From NCBI GenBank assembly GCA_030156535.1, contig JASGMJ010000007.1, positions 1 to 64,000 on the forward strand: 64,000 bases of DNA, read 5' to 3'. A program made the position numbers and the translations under genes. This DNA is from Candidatus Sumerlaeota bacterium (GTDB taxonomy: Bacteria; Sumerlaeota; Sumerlaeia; SLMS01; JAHLLQ01). This document shows, piece after piece, positions 6,263 to 14,925 of the stretch (position 1 is the stretch's first letter; every line of letters starts with the position of its first letter). The notes beneath the pieces are model-generated. The model was not told where the DNA came from. It worked only from the letters and a program-made list of their open reading frames with translations, and searched no databases.

Positions 6263-9033
6263 CAGAAAACCGCCCAGCCCGGAAGGCCACTGCGTGGCGG
6301 ATCGATGCCCAATGCGGTGGCGGGATCGCCAAAGAGGAGGTACTCCTTCAGTGTCTTCTCCAACATGGGCCACTCGGTGGCGTAGTCCGTCTGGGCGCGC
6401 AGGAGAAGCTCTCCGGCGGAACGGGGGCGCTGGTTTTCCGGGAGGGCAAAGCCATCGAGCACGGCTTCGGCGAACAGGCTTTGCTGAAGGTAGAAATCAG
6501 CGCTGCACGGAGCGATGTTCGCAACGGCACCGCGCAACGTCCCGGGGTCCGTGGAGAAAAGCCACGCCTCGCCCAGCGTGGGCGACGTGGCGCCGGGGAA
6601 CGCGTAGTAGCCATTGAGGCAGGTGAACGTGGCAACGATGGGCCAGCGCCCATCGGTGTCGATGCTGGCCACGAGCGCGGGACTCATCACGGCGGAGGAC
6701 CACCACGTGTCGTTGAAGCCGTGACCCGAGTACATGACGAAGGCCGCCCCGGCCGGTGAAGCCTGCATCGCGTTCTGAATCGCCGCAAACGCCAGGGTGT
6801 TCGTTGCGTAATCGGCGCGGTGAATCGCCAGACCGGTGTTGCCGGTCTGCTGCCACTTGGAGACCCAGGTGGGGTTGTCGGCGACGAAGTTGTTGTCGGC
6901 ATCGGCGACGAAAACACCAGGGCGGTCGCTGAGATGCAACGTGTCGGCGAGGGCATCGTGCTGGACAATGCGCGAGACGGCGAGCGCGAGTTCGGCGCTG
7001 GTCTTGGCGGGAATCCGCCCGAGCATCACGTCGGGAAGCAGGTCGTCACCATAGAGAAGCGCGTAAGGATAATCGACCGGATTCTCGAAGGTGCCGAACT
7101 CGGTCTCCACGCTCTCGTCGAGGAAGCACGGCACCTGCGGCGCAGTCTGGAGCCCAAGGTAGTCGTGGTGGTCCAGCGACGCGTGCCCGGCGAGCAGAAG
7201 CCACGGGAAAGGATGGCGGAAGGAGTGGGCGTCGAGAAGGGCACGGACTGCATCACGCAGGGCCTCGGGAGATTCCTGGCCGCCGTTGAAGGCATTGTAG
7301 GCCGCTTGCGGATCGAGTAAGAGCAGCGACGCGGACCCGCGCAACTCCACGAGAGGAGTGAGCGCCTCGGCCAACTCGGGCGGGCGGACGTACACGCCGC
7401 GCAGAAAAGTGCCGGGAGCGAGGGACGCCGGGAGACTCTCGGCGGCAACGACGGTGCAAGGAGCGGCAAACTGCGCGACGGCCTGGGCGTGGAAGACGCA
7501 GGCCGCGGCGGGGGCCTCGAACTCGATCGCCGTGCCCCCGGCGCCATCGGTGAAAAAGTGTGCGGGCTGCAACACCACGCGTATGGGCGAGGCGGGGTTT
7601 GTCACATCGAGCAGAACAATGTCCGCCGGAGCGAGCCCGGGCGAAAAGCCTCCGATGGTGACGCGGCGCGGCGCGGCGGCGGCGGGCAGCTCCAGACGGC
7701 GGACTCCATCCAGCGCACGCGGAACGCCGAGCCACGCAAGCTCGACCCAGTCCAGACGCTGGCCATCAACGCCGCTCGCCGTGGGCGGCGTGTCGCTGGG
7801 CACGGTGTGCTGAAGGATGAGGGGACCGGCCGGGGGAAGCACAGCGAAGGTGTGCGCGATCTCGGGGTCGTGGAATGTCTGGCCTTTCCAGGAAACGCGG
7901 GGCAACGCCTCGCCCGCCAGCGTGAAATCCGCAAAGTGATCGGGATCGGCAGAGAGCGTCGTGTTCGCCCCGTAAAGCGACAGACGCAGCGTCACACCAG
8001 GACTGGTGAGCTGATCGCCAATGGCGAGGGAGATCGTGGTGCTGGCTGGGTTGCTGGTGGAAGGCGGGTACTGCACGCCGGTCCAGAGAAACCGCTCGCC
8101 GACGGGGAGCGGCGTGAAGCGCTCGTAGCGCGCGTTGGCCTCAAAGCGGCGCATTTGCTCCAAGGGGACCTCGGTGCCCTGCGGCGCCAGCGTGGCGAAG
8201 GCGGAACGCTCCTCCATAATTGGGGACGGAGTCGCCGAGGAGGCGGTCAGGAAGAGCGAGTCGGTCTTGTCCCAGGCTGTCCGGCGGCGTGGAGCATACA
8301 ACCAGACGGAATCGCCGATCAGCCCACCGGTGGGAAGCAGATCACCGTGATGCGTCAGGGCCAAACCCGCTGCATCACCTGCATTCAAACCGGCGGAAGC
8401 GAGGTCGATGAGCAGGATTTCATCGCCGCCCGTATAGGAAATCCGAAAATCGCCCGGAACGGGAGGAAGCGCGCTCGTGGTGGCGGAAAAAACGGGGACG
8501 GAGTCGATTCCTGCTCCGTTGGCGAACGCGCCGCGCAAGAGCCGAAGGGCCTGTGCGTCGGCAACGGACTGCCGCGCGCTCTCCCCCGCCGGCCCATCGA
8601 TCGTGATGACCGCGGGGTTCTTGCGGGGCGCTGGGAGGGCACTCCCCCGGGCAATGACGCGCAGGCCGGGCATCGCGCCAAACTGGATGGGTTCGAGGGA
8701 AACGGCCTCACCGGCCGGGGCGCCGTCGAGCAGGACGGACCACGCGCTGAGATCGTCGCCCTGCCGCTCCGGCGTTGCGAGAAGAACGGATTCGACGGAC
8801 CAGTCGGGAGGCTGACCGACGAGCGTCACCGGCTCGCCGTCGAGCCAGGCGGTTTCGCGTCGGAGAACCTTCGCATCCGGCGGCATGGCACGGGGCGTCC
8901 AGGCAAGAGCGGCGGCAAAGCGGTCCGGCGCGGTTTTTTGTGGAGCGAGAAGGCGCAGTTCGGCCCGCGCAACAAGCGGCGCGAGTGCCCAAAGGGCAAG
9001 GCAGAGAAAAAGTCGCGGGCGTGTCAGGCGCAT
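6262..9033 (-). CDS. Secreted C25 (gingipain-like) cysteine peptidase
   Basis: A 923-residue protein with a signal peptide (ATG 9033, RLTRPRLFLCLALWALAPLVARA). The catalytic region is C-terminal: 'WLLLAGHAS', 'YALLYGDDLLPDVMLGRIPAKT', the His dyad residue in YSGHG (His ~771) and the nucleophile in FTCLNGYY (Cys ~805). This is the order seen in peptidase family C25. The N-terminal ~550 residues are probably beta-rich modules. I see no type IX secretion sorting domain at the C-terminus. A GTG at 9078 could extend it by 15 residues but would spoil the signal peptide. It is coupled to the S26-PqqD gene, so it may act outside the cytoplasm on the exported, modified peptide. Confidence 0.8.
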   Translation of the reverse strand: MRLTRPRLFLCLALWALAPLVARAELRLLAPQKTAPDRFAAALAWTPRAMPPDAKVLRRETAWLDGEPVTLVGQPPDWSVESVLLATPERQGDDLSAWSVLLDGAPAGEAVSLEPIQFGAMPGLRVIARGSALPAPRKNPAVITIDGPAGESARQSVADAQALRLLRGAFANGAGIDSVPVFSATTSALPPVPGDFRISYTGGDEILLIDLASAGLNAGDAAGLALTHHGDLLPTGGLIGDSVWLYAPRRRTAWDKTDSLFLTASSATPSPIMEERSAFATLAPQGTEVPLEQMRRFEANARYERFTPLPVGERFLWTGVQYPPSTSNPASTTISLAIGDQLTSPGVTLRLSLYGANTTLSADPDHFADFTLAGEALPRVSWKGQTFHDPEIAHTFAVLPPAGPLILQHTVPSDTPPTASGVDGQRLDWVELAWLGVPRALDGVRRLELPAAAAPRRVTIGGFSPGLAPADIVLLDVTNPASPIRVVLQPAHFFTDGAGGTAIEFEAPAAACVFHAQAVAQFAAPCTVVAAESLPASLAPGTFLRGVYVRPPELAEALTPLVELRGSASLLLLDPQAAYNAFNGGQESPEALRDAVRALLDAHSFRHPFPWLLLAGHASLDHHDYLGLQTAPQVPCFLDESVETEFGTFENPVDYPYALLYGDDLLPDVMLGRIPAKTSAELALAVSRIVQHDALADTLHLSDRPGVFVADADNNFVADNPTWVSKWQQTGNTGLAIHRADYATNTLAFAAIQNAMQASPAGAAFVMYSGHGFNDTWWSSAVMSPALVASIDTDGRWPIVATFTCLNGYYAFPGATSPTLGEAWLFSTDPGTLRGAVANIAPCSADFYLQQSLFAEAVLDGFALPENQRPRSAGELLLRAQTDYATEWPMLEKTLKEYLLFGDPATALGIDPPRSGLPGWAVF

Positions 9034-9108
9034 GGTCGCGGTCGCACTCGTTCCTTCGGTCGTCTCCGGGATTTCCACACTCCCCGGAGAATGCCCGTGC
9101 GGCGCGCC

Positions 9109-10197
9109 TCAAGGCAAGCCGCGAAGATACCAGGCGAGCGCAAAGCCTGCGGCGAAGCCCACCAGCAGGCCAATCGGGAGGGCCAGGCGGCGGGCCTGGA
9201 TGCGCAACACGCCGAGCCTCCCGCGAATTCCCGTCCCGACATCGAGGTTGAGAAGGACGTTCTCCAACTCGGCCCGGAAAGCCCGGGCATTGGGAAAACG
9301 CCGAGCGGGATCGGTGCTCAGGCCGCGGGCCACGATGCGGTAGACCGTCTGGGGAAGGTCCTCACGCACGGTGAACAGCGGCACGACGCGCCCTTCCTGA
9401 TTGTGCAGCAGGAGCTGGCGTGAGGAGTCGCCCGCCTCGTAGGGAATGCGGTTCGTGAGGGCGTAGTAGAGCGTGGCGGTGAGCGAAAAGACGTCGGAAC
9501 TGAAGGATTCCTCGGCGCCGCGTGCCTGCTCCGGCGCCATGAAGCCCAGCGTGCCGCTGACCGTGAGGCTGTTGGCGCGGCGGCGGTCGCGCGCGTCGGA
9601 AGCCAGCCCGAAATCCGTCACTTTCACGCGGCCATTGCGGGCGATCAGAATGTTCTGGGGCTTGATGTCGCGATGGAGAAGCCCGGCGTCGTGGGCGGCG
9701 GCCACGCCGGCGGCAGCCTCGGCCATGATCCTGAGCACGTCGGCGTGCGGGACATGCGGGCGTTTCTTCAGGTACTGGTTCAGCGTCTCGCCGTCGACGT
9801 ACTCCATCGAGAAAAAGGTGAGGTTGCCGACGGAGTGCCACGAGTAGACCTGCACGATGTTCTCGTGGGCGAGGCTGGAGGCGCGCTCGGCCTCGCGCTT
9901 CAGGCGCTCGGAGAAGCGATGCTCGGCGTTCTGATTCACGAGGAACTTGAGGGCGACCTTGCGGCCGAGTTCCTTGTCGCGCGCCGAAACGACGGCACCC
10001 ATCCCGCCCTGTCCGAGCATTTCCTCGACCTCGAAGCCTTCCTTCGCTGCGATGCGCCGCAGCTTTTCCAGCAGGCCATGCCCGCTCTGGCGCACGGGCA
10101 CGGGGGTGGTCTCCGGCAACGAGTCGTAGACGGCATCGACCTGATGTTCGAGGAGCGAGTCGCTCTTGGGTTCGGGAGTTTGCAGTTCCGTGTTCAT
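9109..10197 (-). CDS. Membrane-anchored Ser/Thr protein kinase
   Basis: A 362-residue Hanks-type kinase. The glycine loop is LGQGGMG (~61-67), the VALK lysine ~84, the catalytic loop HRDIKPQN (Asp ~177), DFG ~195, and 'GFMAPEQ' in the activation segment. A C-terminal hydrophobic helix (~338-358) would anchor it with the kinase domain in the cytoplasm. There is no extracellular sensor domain beyond the helix. ATG 10197 is preferred; a GTG at 10224 would add nine residues, and neither has a strong ribosome site. It leads the minus-strand unit, 75 bases before the C25 gene, with a promoter at 10236-10264. Co-transcription with the RiPP genes is likely but not proven. Confidence 0.85.
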   Translation of the reverse strand: MNTELQTPEPKSDSLLEHQVDAVYDSLPETTPVPVRQSGHGLLEKLRRIAAKEGFEVEEMLGQGGMGAVVSARDKELGRKVALKFLVNQNAEHRFSERLKREAERASSLAHENIVQVYSWHSVGNLTFFSMEYVDGETLNQYLKKRPHVPHADVLRIMAEAAAGVAAAHDAGLLHRDIKPQNILIARNGRVKVTDFGLASDARDRRRANSLTVSGTLGFMAPEQARGAEESFSSDVFSLTATLYYALTNRIPYEAGDSSRQLLLHNQEGRVVPLFTVREDLPQTVYRIVARGLSTDPARRFPNARAFRAELENVLLNLDVGTGIRGRLGVLRIQARRLALPIGLLVGFAAGFALAWYLRGLP

Positions 10198-10235
10198 CGG
10201 GAGGGGGACAGGGGGAATCGGCACTTGTCAGCCGG

Positions 10236-10264
10236 ACGGTAGAGGGGGGACGCGGAGCCGTCAA
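10236..10264 (-). promoter_or_regulatory. Promoter for the kinase and RiPP operon
   Basis: TTGACG (10264-10259), a 17-base spacer and TACCGT (10241-10236). The -35 box is strong and the -10 box moderate. It lies about 40 bases before the kinase ATG. A second promoter faces the other way at 10291-10319. Confidence 0.4.
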
Positions 10265-10290
10265 GGCACGTCAGGATGGGTGTTGTGTCC

Positions 10291-10319
10291 TTGACCTGTC
10301 CCGCTCCGCGGAGACGATG
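10291..10319 (+). promoter_or_regulatory. Promoter for the GT2 gene
   Basis: TTGACC (10291-10296), 17 bases, then ACGATG (10314-10319). The -10 box is poor, but the same TTGACC-17-ACGAT arrangement precedes tRNA-Cys (19519-19547). The GT2 start is about 32 bases downstream with AGGAAGG in between. Confidence 0.35.
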
Positions 10320-10351
10320 ACGAAACCCCGCAGGAAGGGCTCCGGCCGCCC

Positions 10352-11041
10352 ATGAAAGTCTCGATCATCATCCCGATATACAATGAACGCGACCTGCTCC
10401 CCAAGGTGCTGGAGAAGGTGCGCGCCGTGGATCTGGAGAAGGAACTGATCCTGGTCGACGATTGCTCGACTGACGGCACGCGCGAGTATTTGAAGAAACA
10501 CGAGGCGCCGCGGCCGGACACGAAGGTGCTCTATCATCGGCGCAACGGCGGCAAGGGGCGGGCCATTCGCACCGGACTCGCCGCCGTGACGGGCGACATC
10601 GTTATCGTCCAGGACGCCGATCTGGAATACGAACCGTCGGAAATCCCCTCGATCATCCAGCCGATCGCCGACGGCCGCACGCTGGTGTGCTACGGCTCGC
10701 GGTTTCTGGGGCGTTCGCCCACGGGAATGCGGCTCGAGAATTACGTGGCCAACCGCCTGCTGGCGTTCCTCGTGGCCGTCCTCTACTGGCAGGTCATCAC
10801 GGACGAGGCGACGGCCTACAAGGCGTTCCGCACGGACGTGATCCGGGACATTCCGCTGAAGTGCGAGCGCTTCGAGTTCTGCCCCGAAGTGACGGCCAAG
10901 GTGCTGATGCGCAACTACCGCATCCACGAGGTGCCGGTGACGTTTTTCGCGCGCACGTTCGCCGAGGGGAAGAAGATCGGCTGGCGGGATTTCGTGACGG
11001 CGGTCAAGACGCTGCTGCTGTGCCGGATGCGGATGATGTAG
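10352..11041 (+). CDS. GT2 glycosyltransferase, polyprenyl-phosphate sugar transferase-like
   Basis: A 229-residue GT-A enzyme of the DPM1-like group: 'VSIIIPIYNERDLLPKVLEKV' at the N-terminus (the nucleotide-sugar strand), 'LVDDCSTDGT', and the DxD-equivalent 'QDADLEYEP'. There are no added membrane helices, so it resembles soluble or peripheral dolichol/undecaprenyl-phosphate mannose or glucose synthases. A clear paralogue of similar size lies at 59782-60480. It would make a lipid-linked monosaccharide on the cytoplasmic face of the membrane for the GT-C enzymes elsewhere in this window. The donor sugar cannot be assigned. Confidence 0.85.
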   Translation: MKVSIIIPIYNERDLLPKVLEKVRAVDLEKELILVDDCSTDGTREYLKKHEAPRPDTKVLYHRRNGGKGRAIRTGLAAVTGDIVIVQDADLEYEPSEIPSIIQPIADGRTLVCYGSRFLGRSPTGMRLENYVANRLLAFLVAVLYWQVITDEATAYKAFRTDVIRDIPLKCERFEFCPEVTAKVLMRNYRIHEVPVTFFARTFAEGKKIGWRDFVTAVKTLLLCRMRMM

Positions 11042-11170
11042 GAAGCTGGCGGCGTGAGGAAGGGAATACCCCGCAGCTTGCCGAGTTTCGGCCAAACGAT
11101 GGCGCCTTGGCCTCGGTCCAATCCTACACGCTAAACAGATCACACATACAGAGAGCGTAGCAGAATGCCC

Positions 11171-11198
11171 TTGGCTGCAACAAACGCCCCATTACGAT
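11171..11198 (+). promoter_or_regulatory. Possible promoter for the secreted-protein block
   Basis: TTGGCT (11171-11176), 16 bases, TACGAT (11193-11198). An overlapping GATAAT lies at 11196-11201. An AAGGAG ribosome site follows at 11213-11218. This gives a short leader before ATG 11230. Confidence 0.3.
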
Positions 11199-11229
11199 AA
11201 TATCCTATCCATAAGGAGTCGTGACAAGC

Positions 11230-12648
11230 ATGACTCATGACTCATGCATTGCCTCCCGCATGCTTCTCCAGATCACTCGCCGGATTCGCCCGATTCTTTG
11301 GTGTGTGGTGCTGATGGGTGCCGCCCTGCCCGGAAGGGCTGATTCCCCCGCCGAAACTGCGTCACCATCGACAGCGGCAGCCCCCGAGCGGGTGCACTTC
11401 GCACAACTTGGCGCCTTCACCACCCGCGAGGAGGCTCTTGCCGCACAATCAGCCGCCAAGGGAAGGAATGTGGACACTATTGTGGCACTGCGGGGCGGAC
11501 GGCACTGCGTCCTGAGTGGGGCCTTCGACTACTATGTGGACGCCCATCTGCACGCGCAGGCACTGAGGAAGTGGCAGATTGCCCCTGATGCGTTTGTCGT
11601 GTCCTTGGAAGCCAATCCTGCAGGCGACACCTTCAGGCGCAGGAGCACCCCCCACCTTGACTCGGTCTTCAAGCTGCAGAAGTCCGAGACAATCAAGGCA
11701 ACGGACTTGCCTGTCCAGAAGCTTGAATCCGCTGCGTATCGACGCCTCGAAGAGTTGGACCGACCCGGCAATGAAGCCACTTACAAGCTGGCACTTGAGA
11801 AGGCAATGGCGGAGGTTTCTCCCGGAGACCCGCTGGTTGGCTATATCCAAGCAAACCTCGGGATCCTGCTCCTCAAGGAGCAGCGCTATGACAACGCCCT
11901 CAATTACCTGATCCCGGTCGCGACGGGCGAGGTTCCTGCCTCAGCCTCGCATCGTGTGATGGCCATGAACAGGACGGCGTGGCTGTGGCACCAGACCGGC
12001 GACCGCCTCAGAGCCTATCAGGCCTACCGCGAACTCGAAGGGTTCACGGCGAACCCCCGCCTCCGCGCAAAGTGCCAGGTTGAGTGCTTGGGTTTGATGA
12101 TGGAACTGGCAGAGTCAGGCAAGGGGGACCACGAGGAGGTCCGCAGGCACGCGGCGGAACTTCTTGCCGGAATCGACGAGAAAGCCTACCCGAAGGAGCG
12201 AGCGATCACGGAATTGATCAGCCTGGAAACCTATGCCCGCCAGCCCGAGCGAGACTACAAGATGGCGGCGGCGTTGAGTGAGCAGTTCATCGAAAAGTAC
12301 ACGCCGTTGAACAGCGACGGGAGCTTGAATCGTGAATTGGCAACGGCCATGTACGAGACCGGGATGTTCCATCGCCTTTCGAAGAACCTCGACCAGGCAA
12401 CCTACTGGTATGAACGGACATTGATCGACTTTCCCTCGGACGTGGAACATTTCCGAGGGCTCCATCCCCACGCCCAGAGCATCCTGGGCTTGGCCAATGT
12501 GGCGTTCCACCGGAAGGATTACGAGACTCACAAAGAGCTCCGGCGCTTGGTGGTCCAAGAGTTCCCGGACGATTTGACGACCAAGGCGATCCTGCGCAAC
12601 AGCCCGGAACTTCGTACTGGGATGCCAGCACCGGAGGCGTCACAATGA
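11230..12648 (+). CDS. Secreted SPOR-like/TPR protein
   Basis: A 472-residue exported protein. After a signal peptide (hydrophobic 'PILWCVVLMGAALPGRA'), residues ~50-125 look like a SPOR-type domain (VHFAQLGAFTTREEALAAQ). This domain usually binds denuded peptidoglycan glycans. The rest (~190-465) is alpha-helical with tetratricopeptide-like repeats (YIQANLGILLLKEQRYDNALNYL). ATG 11230 lies 11 bases after AAGGAG and is preferred to the GTG at 11221. The next gene overlaps its stop (ATGA), so this opens an operon of secreted proteins. Function is unknown beyond a periplasmic or envelope location. Confidence 0.65.
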   Translation: MTHDSCIASRMLLQITRRIRPILWCVVLMGAALPGRADSPAETASPSTAAAPERVHFAQLGAFTTREEALAAQSAAKGRNVDTIVALRGGRHCVLSGAFDYYVDAHLHAQALRKWQIAPDAFVVSLEANPAGDTFRRRSTPHLDSVFKLQKSETIKATDLPVQKLESAAYRRLEELDRPGNEATYKLALEKAMAEVSPGDPLVGYIQANLGILLLKEQRYDNALNYLIPVATGEVPASASHRVMAMNRTAWLWHQTGDRLRAYQAYRELEGFTANPRLRAKCQVECLGLMMELAESGKGDHEEVRRHAAELLAGIDEKAYPKERAITELISLETYARQPERDYKMAAALSEQFIEKYTPLNSDGSLNRELATAMYETGMFHRLSKNLDQATYWYERTLIDFPSDVEHFRGLHPHAQSILGLANVAFHRKDYETHKELRRLVVQEFPDDLTTKAILRNSPELRTGMPAPEASQ

Positions 12649-13778
12649 ACAGACCCCTCATCAAGGTACCTCCGGCCGGGTGGCGGCCGAGTCTTGGCAC
12701 GCCAAGCCAAAAGGGAGCGTGCGCTCTCGCGTTGCTGACAATGTCCGCACTTCTGCTGGTGGCGGGTGGTGCCGCTTGGGCAGGAGTGCTTGAACCCGAC
12801 GTCAACCTCTGCGACTGCCGCACGCCGCAGGGGTTGATCCTGGACCCGGGCACCTACGGCGACGAAGAACCCGAGTTCTGGATTGGGCAACCGGTAGTCC
12901 TGACCTACGAGTGGTCGGGCAATCCTCCTCCGAACTGCGACTTCCTGGCTGCACATCGCTGGGGCGACTTGGGCAAGTGCGGCGATCCTCAGCCTCCACA
13001 GGGCTGGCTGCCCTATCAGTACTCAGGAACCGTCCGCACCGGGATGGAGACCTCTTGGACGGCCGAGATGGATATCGGGTATGCCCTGTCATGCGACGGC
13101 GATCACACATGGCGCGAAGACACATTGAGCAAGGGGCTCACTTTCAGGGTTCCCCAAGTGTCCGTTTCGGTCGATAAACAGCTCGGCCCCGTGAAAGCTG
13201 ATGATGAGGACTTGGGGTGTGTATTGCTTGGGCAGCTAGAGCTTAGGGCTACCCTTCTTGATCCTAGCGAAGACCTAGCTTCGCTTCCAGGTAGAGTTTT
13301 CTGGACCCAACAGGTTGCCTCAAGGCAAGAACTGAAATGGGACGATGGCTTCCATGCCTGCCGTGATCAAACCGACAAATGGTACCAGGACGGCGAGAAT
13401 GTTGACTTCATGAATATCTCAGGCCAGTTTAGCTTGCTACACAGAGACACACCCTATATTCGCCTTTCGGATGAATACTCGGAGGTCTGGACGAACTACC
13501 ATTTCACTACTCGGCTCGTATACGACTCGGGGTGCTGCATGGTTCCATTGTACTCTCTTGAATGGAGATATGGTGCCCACCTAACTCAACAGCCAGGCCA
13601 AACCGGGTGTGCGAGTTGGCAATTTGCTTCACACAACTCAATGCCCGCACCTGAAGATCCACCACCCCTCTTATTTCCAGATTCCTCGGAGTTCCCGCAT
13701 CCAGGAGATTGCTACGATGCCAGCACACTGGTCCCAATTGAGGAAGCAATACCAAACGAGCCGTGTCCCATTGAGTAA
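12645..13778 (+). CDS. Secreted protein of unknown function, 377 aa
   Basis: I do not recognise the family. There is a long N-region followed by a signal-like hydrophobic segment (ALALLTMSALLLVAGGAAWAG). The mature part is rich in Cys (CDC, NCDF, KCGD, GCC), Trp and Pro, as in disulfide-bonded extracytoplasmic proteins. The C-terminal ~57 residues (GCASW ... EFPHPGDCYDASTLVPIEEA) recur as a degenerate copy at 14926-15099. The ATG overlaps the previous stop (ATGA). From about 13200 onward the base composition is less GC-rich than the flanking genes, which suggests faster evolution or a different origin for that half. Confidence 0.6.
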   Translation: MNRPLIKVPPAGWRPSLGTPSQKGACALALLTMSALLLVAGGAAWAGVLEPDVNLCDCRTPQGLILDPGTYGDEEPEFWIGQPVVLTYEWSGNPPPNCDFLAAHRWGDLGKCGDPQPPQGWLPYQYSGTVRTGMETSWTAEMDIGYALSCDGDHTWREDTLSKGLTFRVPQVSVSVDKQLGPVKADDEDLGCVLLGQLELRATLLDPSEDLASLPGRVFWTQQVASRQELKWDDGFHACRDQTDKWYQDGENVDFMNISGQFSLLHRDTPYIRLSDEYSEVWTNYHFTTRLVYDSGCCMVPLYSLEWRYGAHLTQQPGQTGCASWQFASHNSMPAPEDPPPLLFPDSSEFPHPGDCYDASTLVPIEEAIPNEPCPIE

Positions 13779-13842
13779 GCAAGGCCGAACAAGTCGTGAA
13801 ACTGGTTCTCCGAATGTTTCATTGTATTGCGAAGGGGCGCAG

Positions 13843-14709
13843 ATGATTCGGCCCCTCTGTCTCCTTGCTCTCCTGGTCCCTCTGTGGGCTGGAACCCCGG
13901 TCGAGACGCATCCGCAGGGCCTCCCTCGCTGGGAGGACGTCGTGGCCGACGCTGCCGCCAATCCCCCGCCCGAACTGTGCGAGGAGCCGCTGACCAAGGA
14001 CTCGTTTTCCGTTGCCTGCGCACGGGAAACGGACGGACCGGCCGTGGTCGGCGCGGCCGTTCCTCTGCGTCTGCACGTCCGGTATCACGGCACGTGCCCT
14101 CTGTTGCAGATCTACCCGCGTGCCACGAGTGAGCTATACTTCCGGGTGGAACCGTGTCCCGGAACAGAGCAGGAACCAATTCCTGCTTCGCTTGAACAAG
14201 AACGCCAGAAATGGAACCAGACCCTTGAGGCAGGGCTTCCAGTGGCTGAACCAGGACACGGAATCGACGCCTTCACGAGGGGGACCGTCTTCGCCGGTGA
14301 CTCGCTGACGACAGAGGCCGTCTATCGTTCACATGTGCATGCTCGCTACCTCGTTGGCACCAGGATGGTCATCGATCAGATGGTGTTTCCTGATGAGGCA
14401 GCCAAGAGAAGGGCGCCTCCAGGCACCATGGCGGAAGCCTTCGCTGAAGCGGCGTCTCGCTGGTATCGCCATGCTCACGACGGCCACGGATGGCGCAGGT
14501 CCGGGCTTGCATTGGTCGAGCGCGACCTGACCCTGCACGTGGACCTGTGGGACTTCTTCCATCTCGAACCCGGCTGCTACCGGGCGCAGGCCGTATTCTG
14601 CGCCTATCCGAACACGAACTTCCGCACGCCCAACGAACCGATTCTCAACCCGCTCGAGTTCTTTTCGGAGTGGATCGAGATCGAGATCACAGCATCGCCT
14701 CAGGAATAG
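13843..14709 (+). CDS. Secreted single-copy repeat-domain protein, 288 aa
   Basis: A signal peptide (MIRPLCLLALLVPLWAG) is followed by one copy of a ~190-residue domain found twice in the next gene. Landmarks shared with the paralogues are 'RWEDVVADAAANPPP', 'CPLLQIYPRATSELYFRVEPC', 'TRGTVFAGDSLTTEAVYRS', 'GCYRAQAVFCAYPNT' and 'SEWIEIEI'. The pattern suggests a beta-rich extracellular fold with conserved Cys pairs. ATG 13843 follows GAAGGGG. A long in-frame upstream extension overlaps the previous gene and is rejected. No known family or enzymatic motif was recognised. Confidence 0.6.
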   Translation: MIRPLCLLALLVPLWAGTPVETHPQGLPRWEDVVADAAANPPPELCEEPLTKDSFSVACARETDGPAVVGAAVPLRLHVRYHGTCPLLQIYPRATSELYFRVEPCPGTEQEPIPASLEQERQKWNQTLEAGLPVAEPGHGIDAFTRGTVFAGDSLTTEAVYRSHVHARYLVGTRMVIDQMVFPDEAAKRRAPPGTMAEAFAEAASRWYRHAHDGHGWRRSGLALVERDLTLHVDLWDFFHLEPGCYRAQAVFCAYPNTNFRTPNEPILNPLEFFSEWIEIEITASPQE

Positions 14710-14747
14710 GGGGCGGAATAGCTCTCCTGCGTGGCGCCACTACAAAC

Positions 14748-14905
14748 GGGCCGGAGCATTGCTGCCCCGGCCCGGTGATTTCAGTTACTTGTGGTCGCCG
14801 CACCCTCATACCCACGCCGCATCGACGTTCTTCTGCGCCTCGGAGAGAGCCTCGTTCTTCATTTCCTCGCGTTTCTTCGGGTCGCGCCAAGCCGCGCGGA
14901 TGTCC
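14748..14905. repeat. Direct repeat copy 1 (kamA 3' end and flank)
   Basis: This segment repeats 17624-17782. It begins with the inverted repeat GGGCCGG (14748-14754) / CCGGCCC (14767-14773), which is shared, as is the following GTGATTTCAGTT. A diverged patch of ~25 bases comes next, and the final ~93 bases differ at only three positions by eye. Confidence 0.8.
14806..14905 (-). pseudogene. Fragment of kamA C-terminal coding region
   Basis: Read on the minus strand, it encodes about 33 residues (ending NVDAAWV, then stop) that match the KamA C-terminus with few changes. The match begins at 'DIRAAWRDP', and nothing of the catalytic domain is present. It is a truncated relic and not a functional gene. 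Confidence 0.75.
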
Positions 14906-14925
14906 TTGCCAAGCAGTCCCTCGGG

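Noticed and set aside
7489..9423. 644-codon plus-strand frame opposite the C25 peptidase
   Set aside because: Antisense to a gene with clear catalytic motifs, and Arg/Gly-rich without motifs.
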